64,000 bases of DNA from contig CAZMSD010000003.1 in NCBI GenBank assembly GCA_964568855.1, forward strand, positions 62,001 through 126,000, written 5' to 3'. The position numbers were made by a program, and so were the translations under genes. This document shows, one piece after another, positions 45,748 through 55,151 of this stretch (within the stretch, counting starts at the first letter, position 1; each line of letters starts with the position of its first letter). The stretch comes from CAZMSD01 sp964568855. Its GTDB lineage: Bacteria; CAIWAD01. The notes under the pieces are model-generated. The model saw only the letters and a list, made by a program, of their open reading frames with translations, ran no database searches and had not been told where the DNA came from.

Positions 45748-46350
45748 ATGCACCTTCAGACACTCGACCGTTTCCTGCGCCTCGGCCTGCCCTTGGCGCT
45801 GCTTGCCATCCTGCTGACTGTCTTCACCGTCGGCTGGATGACCCAGCCCGATCGATTCCACGACGGATATGCTCCCGTTCAGCCCATTCCCTTCTCGCAC
45901 AAGGTCCACGCGGGTGACAATCGAATCCCCTGCGAGTTCTGCCATTCCGCGGTCAGCGCTTCGCGACACGCCACGATTCCCGCCGTGGAAGCTTGCTTCA
46001 AGTGTCACCTGGTGACGAAGACCGACAGCGAGGATATTCGCCGACTGAAGGAGATCGCGGACTCGGGAGCTCCCCTGCCCTGGAAGCGCGTCTACGATCA
46101 GCCGGACCACGTCTATTTCGACCACCGGCCGCATGTCAGCCTGGGCATTTCCTGCACCGAGTGTCACGGACCCGTCGAGGAAATGGACCTGCTGCGGCAG
46201 GACATGAATCTGCGGATGGGCGCCTGCCTGAAGTGTCACCGCGGCGAGCGAGACTGGCGAACCCAGGTTCCCCCGGCCCGCTCGTACATGGTCCAGGTGC
46301 CCAACGGGCATCCTACAGGTCCCACAAGTTGCACCGCCTGCCATCGATGA
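45748..46350 (+). CDS. actA: Alternative Complex III pentaheme cytochrome ActA
   Basis: A 200-residue cytochrome with an N-terminal membrane anchor (residues 11-30) and five CxxCH heme sites: 62-66, 83-87, 136-140, 160-164 and 195-199. Five hemes and the position directly before the molybdopterin-like ActB define ActA of the quinol-oxidising Alternative Complex III. It should accept electrons from the quinol site and pass them to the mono-heme subunit. His residues in PFSHKVH and YFDHRPH are typical axial ligands of such multiheme chains. Confidence 0.94.
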   Translation: MHLQTLDRFLRLGLPLALLAILLTVFTVGWMTQPDRFHDGYAPVQPIPFSHKVHAGDNRIPCEFCHSAVSASRHATIPAVEACFKCHLVTKTDSEDIRRLKEIADSGAPLPWKRVYDQPDHVYFDHRPHVSLGISCTECHGPVEEMDLLRQDMNLRMGACLKCHRGERDWRTQVPPARSYMVQVPNGHPTGPTSCTACHR

Positions 46351-46371
46351 ACGGACAATAACGGAATGCAC

Positions 46372-46563
46372 ATGAAAGCAAAAACTCGTCGAGAGGCTCT
46401 GGGAGGTTTCCTCAGCGCCGGATTCGGTCTGCTGGCGCTGGGCTGGCTCCCCGGACGAAATACTCTCGTCCGAACCGGAAAGGCGGATCGCTCCGGTTGT
46501 TCATCGTACCGGGACCTGCCGGCGCCGCGTCCGGCGAAGCACGCGGTGAAGCGCGATGACTAA
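46372..46563 (+). CDS. small Tat-signal-like protein between actA and actB
   Basis: A 63-residue peptide beginning MKAKTRREALGGFLSAGFGLLALGWLPG: a twin-arginine-style motif (TRREALGG) and a hydrophobic stretch, then a short polar tail with one Cys (DRSGCSSYRDL). An in-frame ATG lies at 46366. Its end overlaps the actB start by 8 bases, which suggests it is translated. The initiation site is weak. It does not match an ACIII subunit I know; alternatives are an assembly factor or an out-of-frame remnant of an ActB signal. Confidence 0.5.
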   Translation: MKAKTRREALGGFLSAGFGLLALGWLPGRNTLVRTGKADRSGCSSYRDLPAPRPAKHAVKRDD

Positions 46564-49500
46564 GCGACCGGAACAAGAGCTGCGGGCCGCTGAAGCCCAG
46601 TGGCGCAGCCTCCGCGAATTGCGAGGCGATCCCGAGTTCTCGCGGGCCTGGCCCGATGAGTTCAGTGCCGAGGCCGGTGAGGCGCCCCGGCTCCCGAACG
46701 GAAAGGACGGCATTTCCCGCAGGCGCTTTCTGAGCCTGCTGGGAGCCTCCTCGGCCCTGGCGGCCGCGGGATGCGCAAGGGACATCGACCGGGGCAGTAT
46801 CGTACCGTACACCGGAAGACAGGAGGGCTTGACGCCGGGGGTGGCCAGCCACTACGCCACCAGTGTCCAGGAGGGCCTGCTGGTTCACAGCCTGCTGGTG
46901 AAAACCCGCGAGTCCCGGCCCATCCTGGTGGAAGGAAACGACGAGCACCCCGATTTCGCCGGATGCGCGTCGCCGCGGATTCAAGCGGAGCTGCTCGGCC
47001 TCTACGACCCGGATCGGCTCCGGCGACCGCGCCTGGAGAACGCGGAGATCGGCTGGGACGAGGCACTGGCGAAACTGCTCGCGTTCTTCAATGCGGCCGC
47101 CGCCGAAGGCGGCAGGATTCTGCTGCTGACCGAAGCCCTGCTATCCCCGGCCCGCAAGGCCTTGATCGACCGTCTTGCGGAAAACTTTCCGGTGCATCAC
47201 GTCTGCTGGGAGCCCGCAGCCCCACACGGAGCGCTGACAGCCTCCGAAAGGTTGTGGTCGGAACAGCTGCTGCCCCGTTGGAATCTGGCCCGGGCCGACC
47301 TGGTGCTCGCGCTGGAGGCCGACCTCTTCGGCACCGACGGAAACCTGGTCGGCAACATCCGCGGCTTCAGCGAGGGCAGGCGGCTGGACGGGTTCGAAGA
47401 CGGGCATCGCAACGGCAGGATGAACCGGCTGTACGCCGCCGAGGGCAGGATGACGCTCACCGGCGGCAAGTCGGATGTCCGCCTGCCCCTGCCGCCCGGC
47501 GCCATGACCGGTCTGGCTTGCGCCCTGGCCGAGGAGCTGCGTCGCAGGTACGGCCGGCGCCTGCCGGCCGGCCTGTCCGGGAATGCGCTCTCCGGGCACG
47601 ACCTGACCGCTTTCGCCGGGCGCTACGGACTGGACCCGGCCATCCTGGAGAGGCTGGCGGACGACCTGCACCGCACAGGTCCCGGATCGCTGGTGGCGGC
47701 AGGAGCATCCCTGCCTCCGGAAGCGCACGCCGCCGCGCACCTGCTCAACCGGATGCTCGGGACGGAAGGCCGAACAGTGGTGTATCACCGCGCCGCGCTG
47801 GCCCCCCTTGCCGGTCCCGCCGCTGCGGCCGAGCTGGGCGCCGAGATGGCCGGGGGCCGTTTCTCCGCAGCCGTTTTCTGGAACGTCAACCCCGCGCTGG
47901 ACTTCCCCCCGTCGGCCGGTTGGCCGAAGGCCGCCTCCGGCGTGCCGCGCAAGATATGCCTGTGCACAACGCCCAATGAAACGGCGCAGGACTGCGAGCT
48001 GCTGCTGCCCGTACACCACTGGCTGGAATCCTGGGGCGATTACATGGGCAGCGAGACGCAGCAGCCGCTCGTGGCTCCGCTCTACGAAACGCTGCAGGCC
48101 GAGGACGTGTTACTCAAGCTGCTCGAGCGAAGCGGAAGCCCCGCCGCCGAGGACTATCACGCCTTTCTGCGTGATACATGGCTGTCGGGCCGCTACCGCG
48201 AATGTGGCAGTCCCCTGCCCTTCGATACCTACTGGCACGGCGTGCTGCACGACGGCCTGGCGGAAGCGGCGGAGCCGGTGTCGGAACCGCCTCGCCTGCA
48301 GCCCCGGGGTGCGGCCTGGTTCCTCGAACAGATTCCCGGCGACGCGCCTGCGGCGGGTTTTGACCTGCTCCTGCACGCGGACTCTCGCCTTTACGACGGA
48401 CGCGGCGCCAACATCGGCTGGCTGCAGGAGCTGCCCGATCCAGTGAACAAGACCACCTGGGGTAATCCACTGCAGGTCTCGCCGCGCGATGCCGAACGCC
48501 TGGGCCTGGACGAAGGATCCCGCGTGCGTGTTACAGTCGGAAATGAATCGCTGGAGACGCCGGTCGTGATCCAGCCGGGGCAGAGGGAGGGCGTGCTGGC
48601 CCTGGCCCTGGGTTTCGGCCGGCAAGGCCTCAGCGTGGCCGAGGGCGTAGGCGTGAACGCCTACCGCTTTCTTGGCTCGGGACAGTCGCCCTGCCTCTGC
48701 CCGGGAGTGAAGATGGAAGCCCTGGGCGGGCGGGCGCCGATCCACTGCACCCAGGAACACCACCTGATGGAGGGACGCGACCTGGTGCGCAGCCTGCCCC
48801 TGGCGGCGTTTCTCGAGGGCGAGAGGGGCGCCCCGGAGCACGGCGGTGGATCTCACGCGGCCGGCGAAGAGGGACCCGGAACACCCGCGGCCTTCAATCT
48901 GTACCCGGAGGTGGAGTACCCGGGCCACAAGTGGGGTCTGGCCATCGACCTGAACTCCTGCGTGGGCTGCGAGGGCTGCGTCGTCGCCTGCCAGGCGGAG
49001 AACAACATTCCGGTGGTGGGCCCGGAACAGGTCGACGAAGGCCGGGAGATGCACTGGCTGCGCATCGACAGGTACTACCTGGGCACTGACCCGGAGAACC
49101 CGGACATGGTGCACCAGCCGATGCTCTGCCAGCACTGCGACCTGGCCCCCTGCGAGAACGTCTGTCCCGTGGCCGCCACGACCCACACTGAGGAAGGTCT
49201 CAACCAGATGGCCTACAACCGCTGCGTGGGCACCAGGTATTGCGCCAACAACTGCCCTTACAAGGTGCGCCGCTTCAACTTCTTCGATTACACATCAGCC
49301 ACGCCCCTGCCCCGCCAGCTGGCGTACAATCCGGAAGTTTCGATTCGCCCGCGGGGCGTGATGGAGAAGTGCTCCTTCTGCGTGCAGCGCATCAGCGAGG
49401 GGCGCATGAAAGCCAAGACCGAGAACCGGCTCCCGCTGGACGGCGAGATAGTTCCCGCCTGCGCGGCCGCCTGCCCCGCGCGCGCCATCACTTTCGGGGA

Positions 49501-49648
49501 CACGCAGGACCCGGAGAGTCGTGTGTCACAACTGAAGCGGTCCGACCGCGGTTACCACGTGCTGGGCGACCTGGGGATCCGCCCCGCGGTCACTTACCTG
49601 GCGGAGATCCGCAACACCGCGGACCGGGGAGGCCGGCATGAATCCTAA
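46556..49648 (+). CDS. actB: Alternative Complex III iron-sulfur/molybdopterin-like subunit ActB
   Basis: A 1030-residue fusion typical of ActB. After a short lead ([13 protein letters not shown]) comes a twin-arginine signal at about residues 53-75 ([20 protein letters not shown]), then a molybdopterin-oxidoreductase-like domain to about 740 that in ACIII holds no cofactor. The C-terminal part has four Fe-S motifs: [37 protein letters not shown] and CSFCVQRI with CAAACP. It lies on the periplasmic side with ActA. It overlaps actC by 11 bases. Confidence 0.95.
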   Translation: MTKRPEQELRAAEAQWRSLRELRGDPEFSRAWPDEFSAEAGEAPRLPNGKDGISRRRFLSLLGASSALAAAGCARDIDRGSIVPYTGRQEGLTPGVASHYATSVQEGLLVHSLLVKTRESRPILVEGNDEHPDFAGCASPRIQAELLGLYDPDRLRRPRLENAEIGWDEALAKLLAFFNAAAAEGGRILLLTEALLSPARKALIDRLAENFPVHHVCWEPAAPHGALTASERLWSEQLLPRWNLARADLVLALEADLFGTDGNLVGNIRGFSEGRRLDGFEDGHRNGRMNRLYAAEGRMTLTGGKSDVRLPLPPGAMTGLACALAEELRRRYGRRLPAGLSGNALSGHDLTAFAGRYGLDPAILERLADDLHRTGPGSLVAAGASLPPEAHAAAHLLNRMLGTEGRTVVYHRAALAPLAGPAAAAELGAEMAGGRFSAAVFWNVNPALDFPPSAGWPKAASGVPRKICLCTTPNETAQDCELLLPVHHWLESWGDYMGSETQQPLVAPLYETLQAEDVLLKLLERSGSPAAEDYHAFLRDTWLSGRYRECGSPLPFDTYWHGVLHDGLAEAAEPVSEPPRLQPRGAAWFLEQIPGDAPAAGFDLLLHADSRLYDGRGANIGWLQELPDPVNKTTWGNPLQVSPRDAERLGLDEGSRVRVTVGNESLETPVVIQPGQREGVLALALGFGRQGLSVAEGVGVNAYRFLGSGQSPCLCPGVKMEALGGRAPIHCTQEHHLMEGRDLVRSLPLAAFLEGERGAPEHGGGSHAAGEEGPGTPAAFNLYPEVEYPGHKWGLAIDLNSCVGCEGCVVACQAENNIPVVGPEQVDEGREMHWLRIDRYYLGTDPENPDMVHQPMLCQHCDLAPCENVCPVAATTHTEEGLNQMAYNRCVGTRYCANNCPYKVRRFNFFDYTSATPLPRQLAYNPEVSIRPRGVMEKCSFCVQRISEGRMKAKTENRLPLDGEIVPACAAACPARAITFGDTQDPESRVSQLKRSDRGYHVLGDLGIRPAVTYLAEIRNTADRGGRHES

Positions 49649-51038
49649 CAGCGCGATTCTCGCCGAGATCCGTCCCGGACCGATCACGGACGGCCAAGTC
49701 AGCGCCGCCGGGATCGACCAATCCGTGCTTTCGGCCATGGAGGGCCGACCGCCGCTCAAATGGTTCCTGGCCTTGGCCTGCACATCGGCGGCCATGCTGC
49801 TCGGCTTCGCGCTGATCGGCTATTCCTTCTACACCGGCGTGGGCGTCTGGGGCAACATGGACCCCGTCTTCTGGGGCTGGCCGATCGTCAACTTCGTCTT
49901 CTGGGTCGGCATCGGGCACGCCGGAACGCTGATCTCCGCCGTGCTGTTCCTGTTCCGGCAGACCTGGCGCAACGCCATCGCGCGCGCCGCGGAAGCCATG
50001 ACCATCTTCGCGGTGATGTGCGCCGGCCTGTTCCCGCTGATTCACGTGGGGCGGCCCTGGCTGGCCTTCTGGCTCTTCCCCTACCCCAACCAGCGGGGAC
50101 TGTGGATCAATTTCAACTCCCCGCTGGCCTGGGACGTATTCGCGGTGAGCACCTACTTCTTGGTTTCCCTGTTCTTCTGGTACGTGGGCCTGATCCCCGA
50201 CCTGGCCAGCGCGCGCGATCGCGCCGCCGGCCGGATCCGCAAAGCCGTCTACGGCCTGCTCTGCCTGGGCTGGCGCGGCGCCGCCCGGCACTGGATGCAC
50301 TACGAGAAGGCCTACATCATCCTGGCCGGCCTGGCTACGCCCCTGGTGCTCTCGGTGCACAGCATCGTGTCCTTCGATTTCGCCACCTCGCTGCTTCCGG
50401 GGTGGCACACCACGATCTTCCCGCCCTACTTCGTTGCCGGAGCGGTCTTCTCCGGCTTCGCCATGGTGATCACCGTGCTGGTCTTCGTGCGCCGGGTCAT
50501 GAACCTGGAGCACCTGATTACCCTGAATCACATGGAAGTGATGTGCAAGGTGATCCTGGCCACGGGCTCCATGGTGGGTTACGCCTACGCGATGGAGTTT
50601 TTCATCGCCTGGTACAGCGGCCATCCTTTCGAGCATTTCGTCTTCATGAACCGGGCCTTCGGTCCATACGCCTGGGCCTACTGGATCATGGTCAGCTGCA
50701 ACGTGCTGGTGCCTCAGCTCTTCTGGTTCAGGAAGCTGCGCCGCTCCATTGCGGTGATGTTCGCCATCTCCATCCTGGTGAACGTGGGAATGTGGTTCGA
50801 GCGTTTCGTGATCGTGGTGACTTCGCTGCACAGGGATTTCCTGCCCAGCGCCTGGGGCTACTTCCGCCCCACGGCGGTGGACATGGGAATCTTCCTCGGC
50901 AGCATCGGTCTGTTCTTCACGATGATCCTGCTCTTCGCCAAGGGACTGCCGGTGATCGCGACCTCCGAGATGAAGGCCATTCTTCCCGGAGCCCAGCCCC
51001 ATCCCGCCGGTCCCGACCGGGGAGGTCAAGATGCCTGA
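49638..51038 (+). CDS. actC: Alternative Complex III NrfD-like quinol-binding subunit ActC
   Basis: A 466-residue integral membrane protein with about ten helices of the NrfD/PsrC family. It carries [21 protein letters not shown] and [17 protein letters not shown] (conserved histidine and arginine near the quinol site), a large [22 protein letters not shown] loop and [19 protein letters not shown] near the C-terminus. In ACIII this subunit binds menaquinol. It overlaps actB by 11 and actDE by 8 bases. Confidence 0.95.
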   Translation: MNPNSAILAEIRPGPITDGQVSAAGIDQSVLSAMEGRPPLKWFLALACTSAAMLLGFALIGYSFYTGVGVWGNMDPVFWGWPIVNFVFWVGIGHAGTLISAVLFLFRQTWRNAIARAAEAMTIFAVMCAGLFPLIHVGRPWLAFWLFPYPNQRGLWINFNSPLAWDVFAVSTYFLVSLFFWYVGLIPDLASARDRAAGRIRKAVYGLLCLGWRGAARHWMHYEKAYIILAGLATPLVLSVHSIVSFDFATSLLPGWHTTIFPPYFVAGAVFSGFAMVITVLVFVRRVMNLEHLITLNHMEVMCKVILATGSMVGYAYAMEFFIAWYSGHPFEHFVFMNRAFGPYAWAYWIMVSCNVLVPQLFWFRKLRRSIAVMFAISILVNVGMWFERFVIVVTSLHRDFLPSAWGYFRPTAVDMGIFLGSIGLFFTMILLFAKGLPVIATSEMKAILPGAQPHPAGPDRGGQDA

Positions 51039-52194
51039 GCAGCCTTTCGCCGTCCTGGGTCTTTTCCCGGATCCGCAAAAACTGCTGGATGCAATCGGCG
51101 CGCTGCGCGTCCGCTTCGGCGACAAGCTCGAGGCCTACACGCCCTACCCGATCCATGGAATCGAGCGGGCGCTGGGCCTGCGCAAGTCGCGCCTGGGCAT
51201 GATCGCGCTCGTCATGGGCGTCCTCGGCATGCTGGCGGCCTTCGGCTTTCAGGCCTGGGTCTTCACCACGGACTACCAGATCCGTTTCGGCGGCAAGCCC
51301 TATTTCTCCTGGGCCTCGTTCATCCCGGTGGTCTTCGAGGTGACGGTGCTGCTGGCGGCCATCGCCGGGGCCACCTTCGGCATGCTCTCGATCCTCAACC
51401 GCTTGCCCCACTTATCGCACCCGATCCTGCGCAGCGACGCCATCAAGCGGGTAACCCTCGACCGCTTCGCCCTGGCCGTGGCCGTCTCGGACGACCAGGA
51501 GGCGATGACCGCGCGGTCGGCCCTGGAAGCCGCCGGCGGAACGGAGATCGAGCTGGTCCGGGGCAGCGGCCGCGTGGGCGCGGGCAGCCTGTTCCCGCTG
51601 AAGGGCGTCGCCGTGGTCCTGGTCCTGTGCGCCCTGGCGGCCGGGGGCGTCTGGCAGCTCAGCCGCCTGTGGCCGGAACTGCCCGTAGTGGCCGTGCTGG
51701 ACGAGCAACCCAAGCTGGTGCCCCAGCGGGAACACGCCTTCTTCGCGGACGGACAGTCCATGCGCAGCCCGGTGCCCGGCACCGTGGCCCGCGGCTACCT
51801 GCCGCCTCTGCATCAGGGGGCCGAGGAGGCCGGCGAGCTGCTGGGCAACCCGCTGCCGCTTTCCAGGAAGGTCCTCGACCGGGGACGGCGCGTCTACGAG
51901 ATCAACTGCCTGGTGTGTCACGGATCCCTGGGCGACGGGAAAAAGCTGCTCGGCGAGGCCTACGGGGCAGCGCCGGCCAGTTTCCACACGGTCGCGCTGC
52001 GCGAGGCGCCGGACGGCGCACTGTTCCACGTGATCGGCGCCGGCAAGAACAACATGGCCGGCTACGCACCTGAGATCCCCGCGCCCGATCGCTGGGCCGT
52101 GGTGCATTACCTGCGCGTGTTACAGCGCTCGCAGAACGCCGGCGACGAGGATTTCGAATTCGCCGTCAAGCGCATGGAAGGGACGGGCCGATGA
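51031..52194 (+). CDS. actDE: fused ActD-ActE subunit of Alternative Complex III
   Basis: A 387-residue chain joining two ACIII subunits. Residues 1 to about 175 are ActD (DUF3341): an N-terminal soluble part ([15 protein letters not shown]) and two helices around [14 protein letters not shown] and [18 protein letters not shown]. After another helix ([18 protein letters not shown]) comes an ActE cytochrome c domain with a single heme site CLVCH near residue 292 and axial Met in NNMAGYA. Separate actD and actE genes are the usual state, so this is a fusion. It overlaps actF by 4 bases. Confidence 0.9.
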   Translation: MPEQPFAVLGLFPDPQKLLDAIGALRVRFGDKLEAYTPYPIHGIERALGLRKSRLGMIALVMGVLGMLAAFGFQAWVFTTDYQIRFGGKPYFSWASFIPVVFEVTVLLAAIAGATFGMLSILNRLPHLSHPILRSDAIKRVTLDRFALAVAVSDDQEAMTARSALEAAGGTEIELVRGSGRVGAGSLFPLKGVAVVLVLCALAAGGVWQLSRLWPELPVVAVLDEQPKLVPQREHAFFADGQSMRSPVPGTVARGYLPPLHQGAEEAGELLGNPLPLSRKVLDRGRRVYEINCLVCHGSLGDGKKLLGEAYGAAPASFHTVALREAPDGALFHVIGAGKNNMAGYAPEIPAPDRWAVVHYLRVLQRSQNAGDEDFEFAVKRMEGTGR

Positions 52195-53351
52195 ACGATG
52201 CGCGCTCTTTCAATCCCCTGCACCTCGCGCTGGGCCTGGTAGGGCTGGCCGGCGTGGCGGGCGCCTACTTCGTCGACCCGCAGCGCTTCGGCGCCAACTG
52301 GCTGATCTGGACGCTGGCGCTGCTGAGCGTCTCGCTGGGCGCCTTGTTCATCGTGGCGCTCGAGCACCTGACACGCGCCCAGTGGAGTATCACGCTGCGC
52401 CGGGTCCCCGAGCGCCTGGCGGGCCTGCTGCCCGTCCTGCTGCCGCTGTTCCTGCTGGGTGCCTGGTTCGGCATCAGCCACCTGTTTCCCTGGGCCGGCG
52501 AGGAGTTTCAGGCCCGCGTACACCACGACCCGCACATGCACAGCAAGGGCGTCTGGTTCGGCAGGACCTTCTTCGTCGGCCGGCTGCTGTTCTGCTTCGC
52601 GGTCTGGCTGCTGTCCTGGCGCCTGCTGGCCGGGGGCTCCATCCGCCAGGACGAGAGCCGCGATCCCAGGTTCAACCTGAGAGCCAAGCGCTTTTCCGCG
52701 CCCTTCATGTGGCTCTTCGCCGTCACCGTGACGCTCATCGCCGTGGACTGGCTGATGAGCATGTCTCCCATGTGGTACAGCACGATCTTCGGCGTGTACC
52801 TCTTCAGCGGTGTGCTGCTCAGCGGCCTGGCGGCGACCGTGCTGTGGGTGGCTGCTTTGAAGCGCCGCGGGCGGCTGAGCGAGGTCCGGCCCGACCACCT
52901 CTACGGCCTGGGCGGGCTGATGTTCGCCTTCACGATTTTCTGGGCCTACATCGCCTTCTCGCAGTTCATGCTGATCTGGTACGCCAACCTCCCGGAGGAG
53001 GCCTTCTGGTTCAAGGCGCGTCTTACGGGCGGCTGGTACCCCGTGACCATTAGCCTGTCACTCATCCGCTTCATCGTACCCTTCTGGGCCTTGCTCGGCC
53101 GGGAGGCCAAGTCCGACCTGGGACGGCTGAGCTGGGTGGCGGCGCTGATCCTGGCCGGCCAGTTGCTGGACCTGTACTGGATCATCGTCCCCGAACTCGG
53201 CCGGGGACCCTTATTCGGCTGGCAGGAGCTGGCCTTCGGCCTGTTTTTCACGGGTCTGGGCCTGCTGGCCATGGCCGGGACCATGAAGCGGGGCAGGGAC
53301 CTGCCGGTGGGAGATCCCAACCTCGACCTGGGCCTGAAGTATCACCTGTAG
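52191..53351 (+). CDS. actF: Alternative Complex III membrane subunit ActF
   Basis: A 386-residue membrane protein with about ten helices and no cofactor motif, as expected for ActF. Recognisable blocks are QWSITLRRVPE near residue 65, DWLMSMSPMWYSTIFGVYLFSG and FWAYIAFSQFMLIWYANLPEE, which are typical of this subunit. The coupled position after actDE completes the complex (ActG, a small subunit in some species, was not found). Confidence 0.93.
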   Translation: MNDARSFNPLHLALGLVGLAGVAGAYFVDPQRFGANWLIWTLALLSVSLGALFIVALEHLTRAQWSITLRRVPERLAGLLPVLLPLFLLGAWFGISHLFPWAGEEFQARVHHDPHMHSKGVWFGRTFFVGRLLFCFAVWLLSWRLLAGGSIRQDESRDPRFNLRAKRFSAPFMWLFAVTVTLIAVDWLMSMSPMWYSTIFGVYLFSGVLLSGLAATVLWVAALKRRGRLSEVRPDHLYGLGGLMFAFTIFWAYIAFSQFMLIWYANLPEEAFWFKARLTGGWYPVTISLSLIRFIVPFWALLGREAKSDLGRLSWVAALILAGQLLDLYWIIVPELGRGPLFGWQELAFGLFFTGLGLLAMAGTMKRGRDLPVGDPNLDLGLKYHL

Positions 53352-53390
53352 AGCAGGGTCGAAACAGCCCGAAAACCGGAGACACTTCAG

Positions 53391-54239
53391 ATGAGCACCG
53401 GATGGATCACGAGAACCGTACCCATGGTCGTCCTGTCTGCCGCCTTGCTGGCCGCCCTGACCCTGTTCAGCCGCGAAACCTCCTCCACCGAGTCCGCGGC
53501 GTATTCTCCGGCTGATCCCACCGAGTACGCCCCGCAGAAGGGCCGCCGGACGCCGGGGCTGGACCTGGTCGCGATTCTGCAGCCGGACGCGGAGCAGTTG
53601 AAGCGCGGCCGGGAACTCTACACCGCCACCTGCGCTCCCTGCCACGGACCGGAGGGCAGGGGCGACGGACCGGCGGGGCTGACCCTGGGGGCCCGCAATT
53701 TCGCTGCGCCCGGGGGCTGGAAGAGCGGCATGAAGCTGACCGATATCTTCCGTACTTTGTCCACGGGCCTCGCGCCGTCGATGCCCGCCTACGACTATAT
53801 GCCCGCGGGGGATCGTTTCGCCCTGGCTCACTACGTTCAGAGCCTGGGGGATTTCGAGCACGGCGCGGCGGGGAGAACCGAGATCGCCCTGCTCGACGAG
53901 GAATTCAGCCTGTCCGCGGGAACCCGGGAGCCCAATCGAATTCCCGTGGGCGCTGCGATGGACTGTGTTCTCAGGGATGCCCGGCCGGCCGTCATCGACG
54001 TCGACGAACTGCCCGCCGAATCTCCGGCCGGCCGGTTGCTGAAGCGCGTGATGCACGACGAATCGAGAGCCGCAGCAGCACTGCAGAGCATCGAGGGCTG
54101 GCGCACGGACCGCGTGCGCTTCGCCAGGGCGCTCTGCGCGGGGGTTCCGCACAACGGATTCGGTTCGGCCGTGGCACGCTTGAACGCCCGTGAATGGAAA
54201 CTGCTGCACGGAATCATGGTCCGCCTGTCGGACCGCTGA
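53391..54239 (+). CDS. mono-heme cytochrome c with C-terminal extension
   Basis: A 282-residue secreted or membrane-anchored cytochrome. After a hydrophobic N-terminus (residues 9-26) there is one heme domain with CAPCH at 81-85, GRGDGPAGL and a Met-containing loop (APSMPAYDYM). The last 120 residues have no cofactor motif or family I know. It lies 40 bases after actF and is probably in the same operon; by place it could be a second electron outlet of ACIII, or the carrier to an oxidase. It is not a typical ActE. Confidence 0.8.
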   Translation: MSTGWITRTVPMVVLSAALLAALTLFSRETSSTESAAYSPADPTEYAPQKGRRTPGLDLVAILQPDAEQLKRGRELYTATCAPCHGPEGRGDGPAGLTLGARNFAAPGGWKSGMKLTDIFRTLSTGLAPSMPAYDYMPAGDRFALAHYVQSLGDFEHGAAGRTEIALLDEEFSLSAGTREPNRIPVGAAMDCVLRDARPAVIDVDELPAESPAGRLLKRVMHDESRAAAALQSIEGWRTDRVRFARALCAGVPHNGFGSAVARLNAREWKLLHGIMVRLSDR

Positions 54240-54339
54240 TCCCGCGCAAGCGAATCATTAGTAGCTTGATAACCAAAGCTTAGCAAGCGCCGGCGGCTGC
54301 CGGCGGCAAAGCGGAATGGAATTCCGGGAGGACTTTCGA

Positions 54340-54783
54340 ATGCAGATGATACGGTTCGCGGCGGCTCTGATACTCGGCGTCTCGCTGGCGCTGACCGGTT
54401 GCGGGGGAGACAAGAACCCGGCCGAACGGCAGGCGGCGGTCAAGCAGGCCGATCACCCGGCGGGCGGTGGAGTGGACGTGGCCGCCGTCACCAAGTTGAT
54501 GCAGGATAAGACCTGTTTCACGTGTCACACGACCGACGGCGGCGACACGATCAACGGCGTCAAGGCCATCGGACCCACGCTGAAGGGCCTTTTTGGAAGA
54601 AGCGAAGCCGTGCTCACCAACGGAGTCGAACGAATGATCGTGGTGGACGACGCCTACCTGATGAAGTCCATGAAGGAACCGATGGCGGACATCACCAAGG
54701 ACTACGCCCCGGCGATGGTCGTGCCTCCGCTCACCGACGAGGAGATCCGCACCATCGTTGAGTACATCAAGACCCTGAAATAG
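54340..54783 (+). CDS. lipoprotein cytochrome c
   Basis: Start ATG 54340 follows GGGAGG; an in-frame ATG at 54316 lacks such a site. The 147-residue product has a lipobox LALTGC (Cys21), a short linker, and one heme domain with CFTCH at 59-63, followed by GPTLKGLFG and a Met near APAMVVPPL. The CFTCHxxDGxxxxGPTLKGLFG pattern closely resembles the cytochrome c domain at the end of caa3-type oxidase subunit II, suggesting it shuttles electrons from ACIII to a terminal oxidase. Confidence 0.85.
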   Translation: MQMIRFAAALILGVSLALTGCGGDKNPAERQAAVKQADHPAGGGVDVAAVTKLMQDKTCFTCHTTDGGDTINGVKAIGPTLKGLFGRSEAVLTNGVERMIVVDDAYLMKSMKEPMADITKDYAPAMVVPPLTDEEIRTIVEYIKTLK

Positions 54784-54809
54784 TCCCGGGCGCCCATGGG
54801 CAATCCCTG

Positions 54810-55028
54810 CTACTTCGCGTGGCTGCCGTCGCAGAAGGGATAGCCCTCGCTCTTTCTGCAGCCGCAGATCACGGCCGCGCCGGCAGCCTCGCACTTGTGG
54901 ATCTGCGGCTTCATGCCGCTCCCCTTGTGGGCCCCGTCGCAGAAGGGGTAGCTGTCCGCCCTGCCGCAGGTGCAGAAAGCGTAAACCTGCTCTTCCAGCT
55001 CCATTCGAATGGGTCCGCCGTGGCTCAT
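54810..55028 (-). CDS. double CDGSH iron-sulfur domain protein
   Basis: A 72-residue protein with two CDGSH-type 2Fe-2S sites: CTCGRADSYPFCDGAH and CGCRKSEGYPFCDGSH, each with three Cys and one His ligand. Start ATG 55028 follows AAAGGA; a longer open frame upstream is not supported. Such short dual-domain proteins are probably redox or iron-sulfur carriers; the specific partner is unknown. It is convergent with the ACIII operon and 123 bases downstream of the TamB-like gene. Confidence 0.9.
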   Translation of the reverse strand: MSHGGPIRMELEEQVYAFCTCGRADSYPFCDGAHKGSGMKPQIHKCEAAGAAVICGCRKSEGYPFCDGSHAK

Positions 55029-55151
55029 GGTTTTTCCTTTCCGCATTTCTCCCACTTCACGGTCGGCGTTCCTGCAGGCAACTCGCCCCGGACCGGGGAT
55101 GTTCCGCGAAGCCACTGCATGCTGCAATCCTGAAGGTGGTGCGACTCCCGG

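Noticed and set aside
46002..54538. GTGTCAC copies in the ACIII genes as part of the iterated motif
   Set aside because: At least five (46002, 46161, 46233, 51915, 54532) are Cys-His codons of CxxCH heme sites, so they should be left out of any enrichment test.
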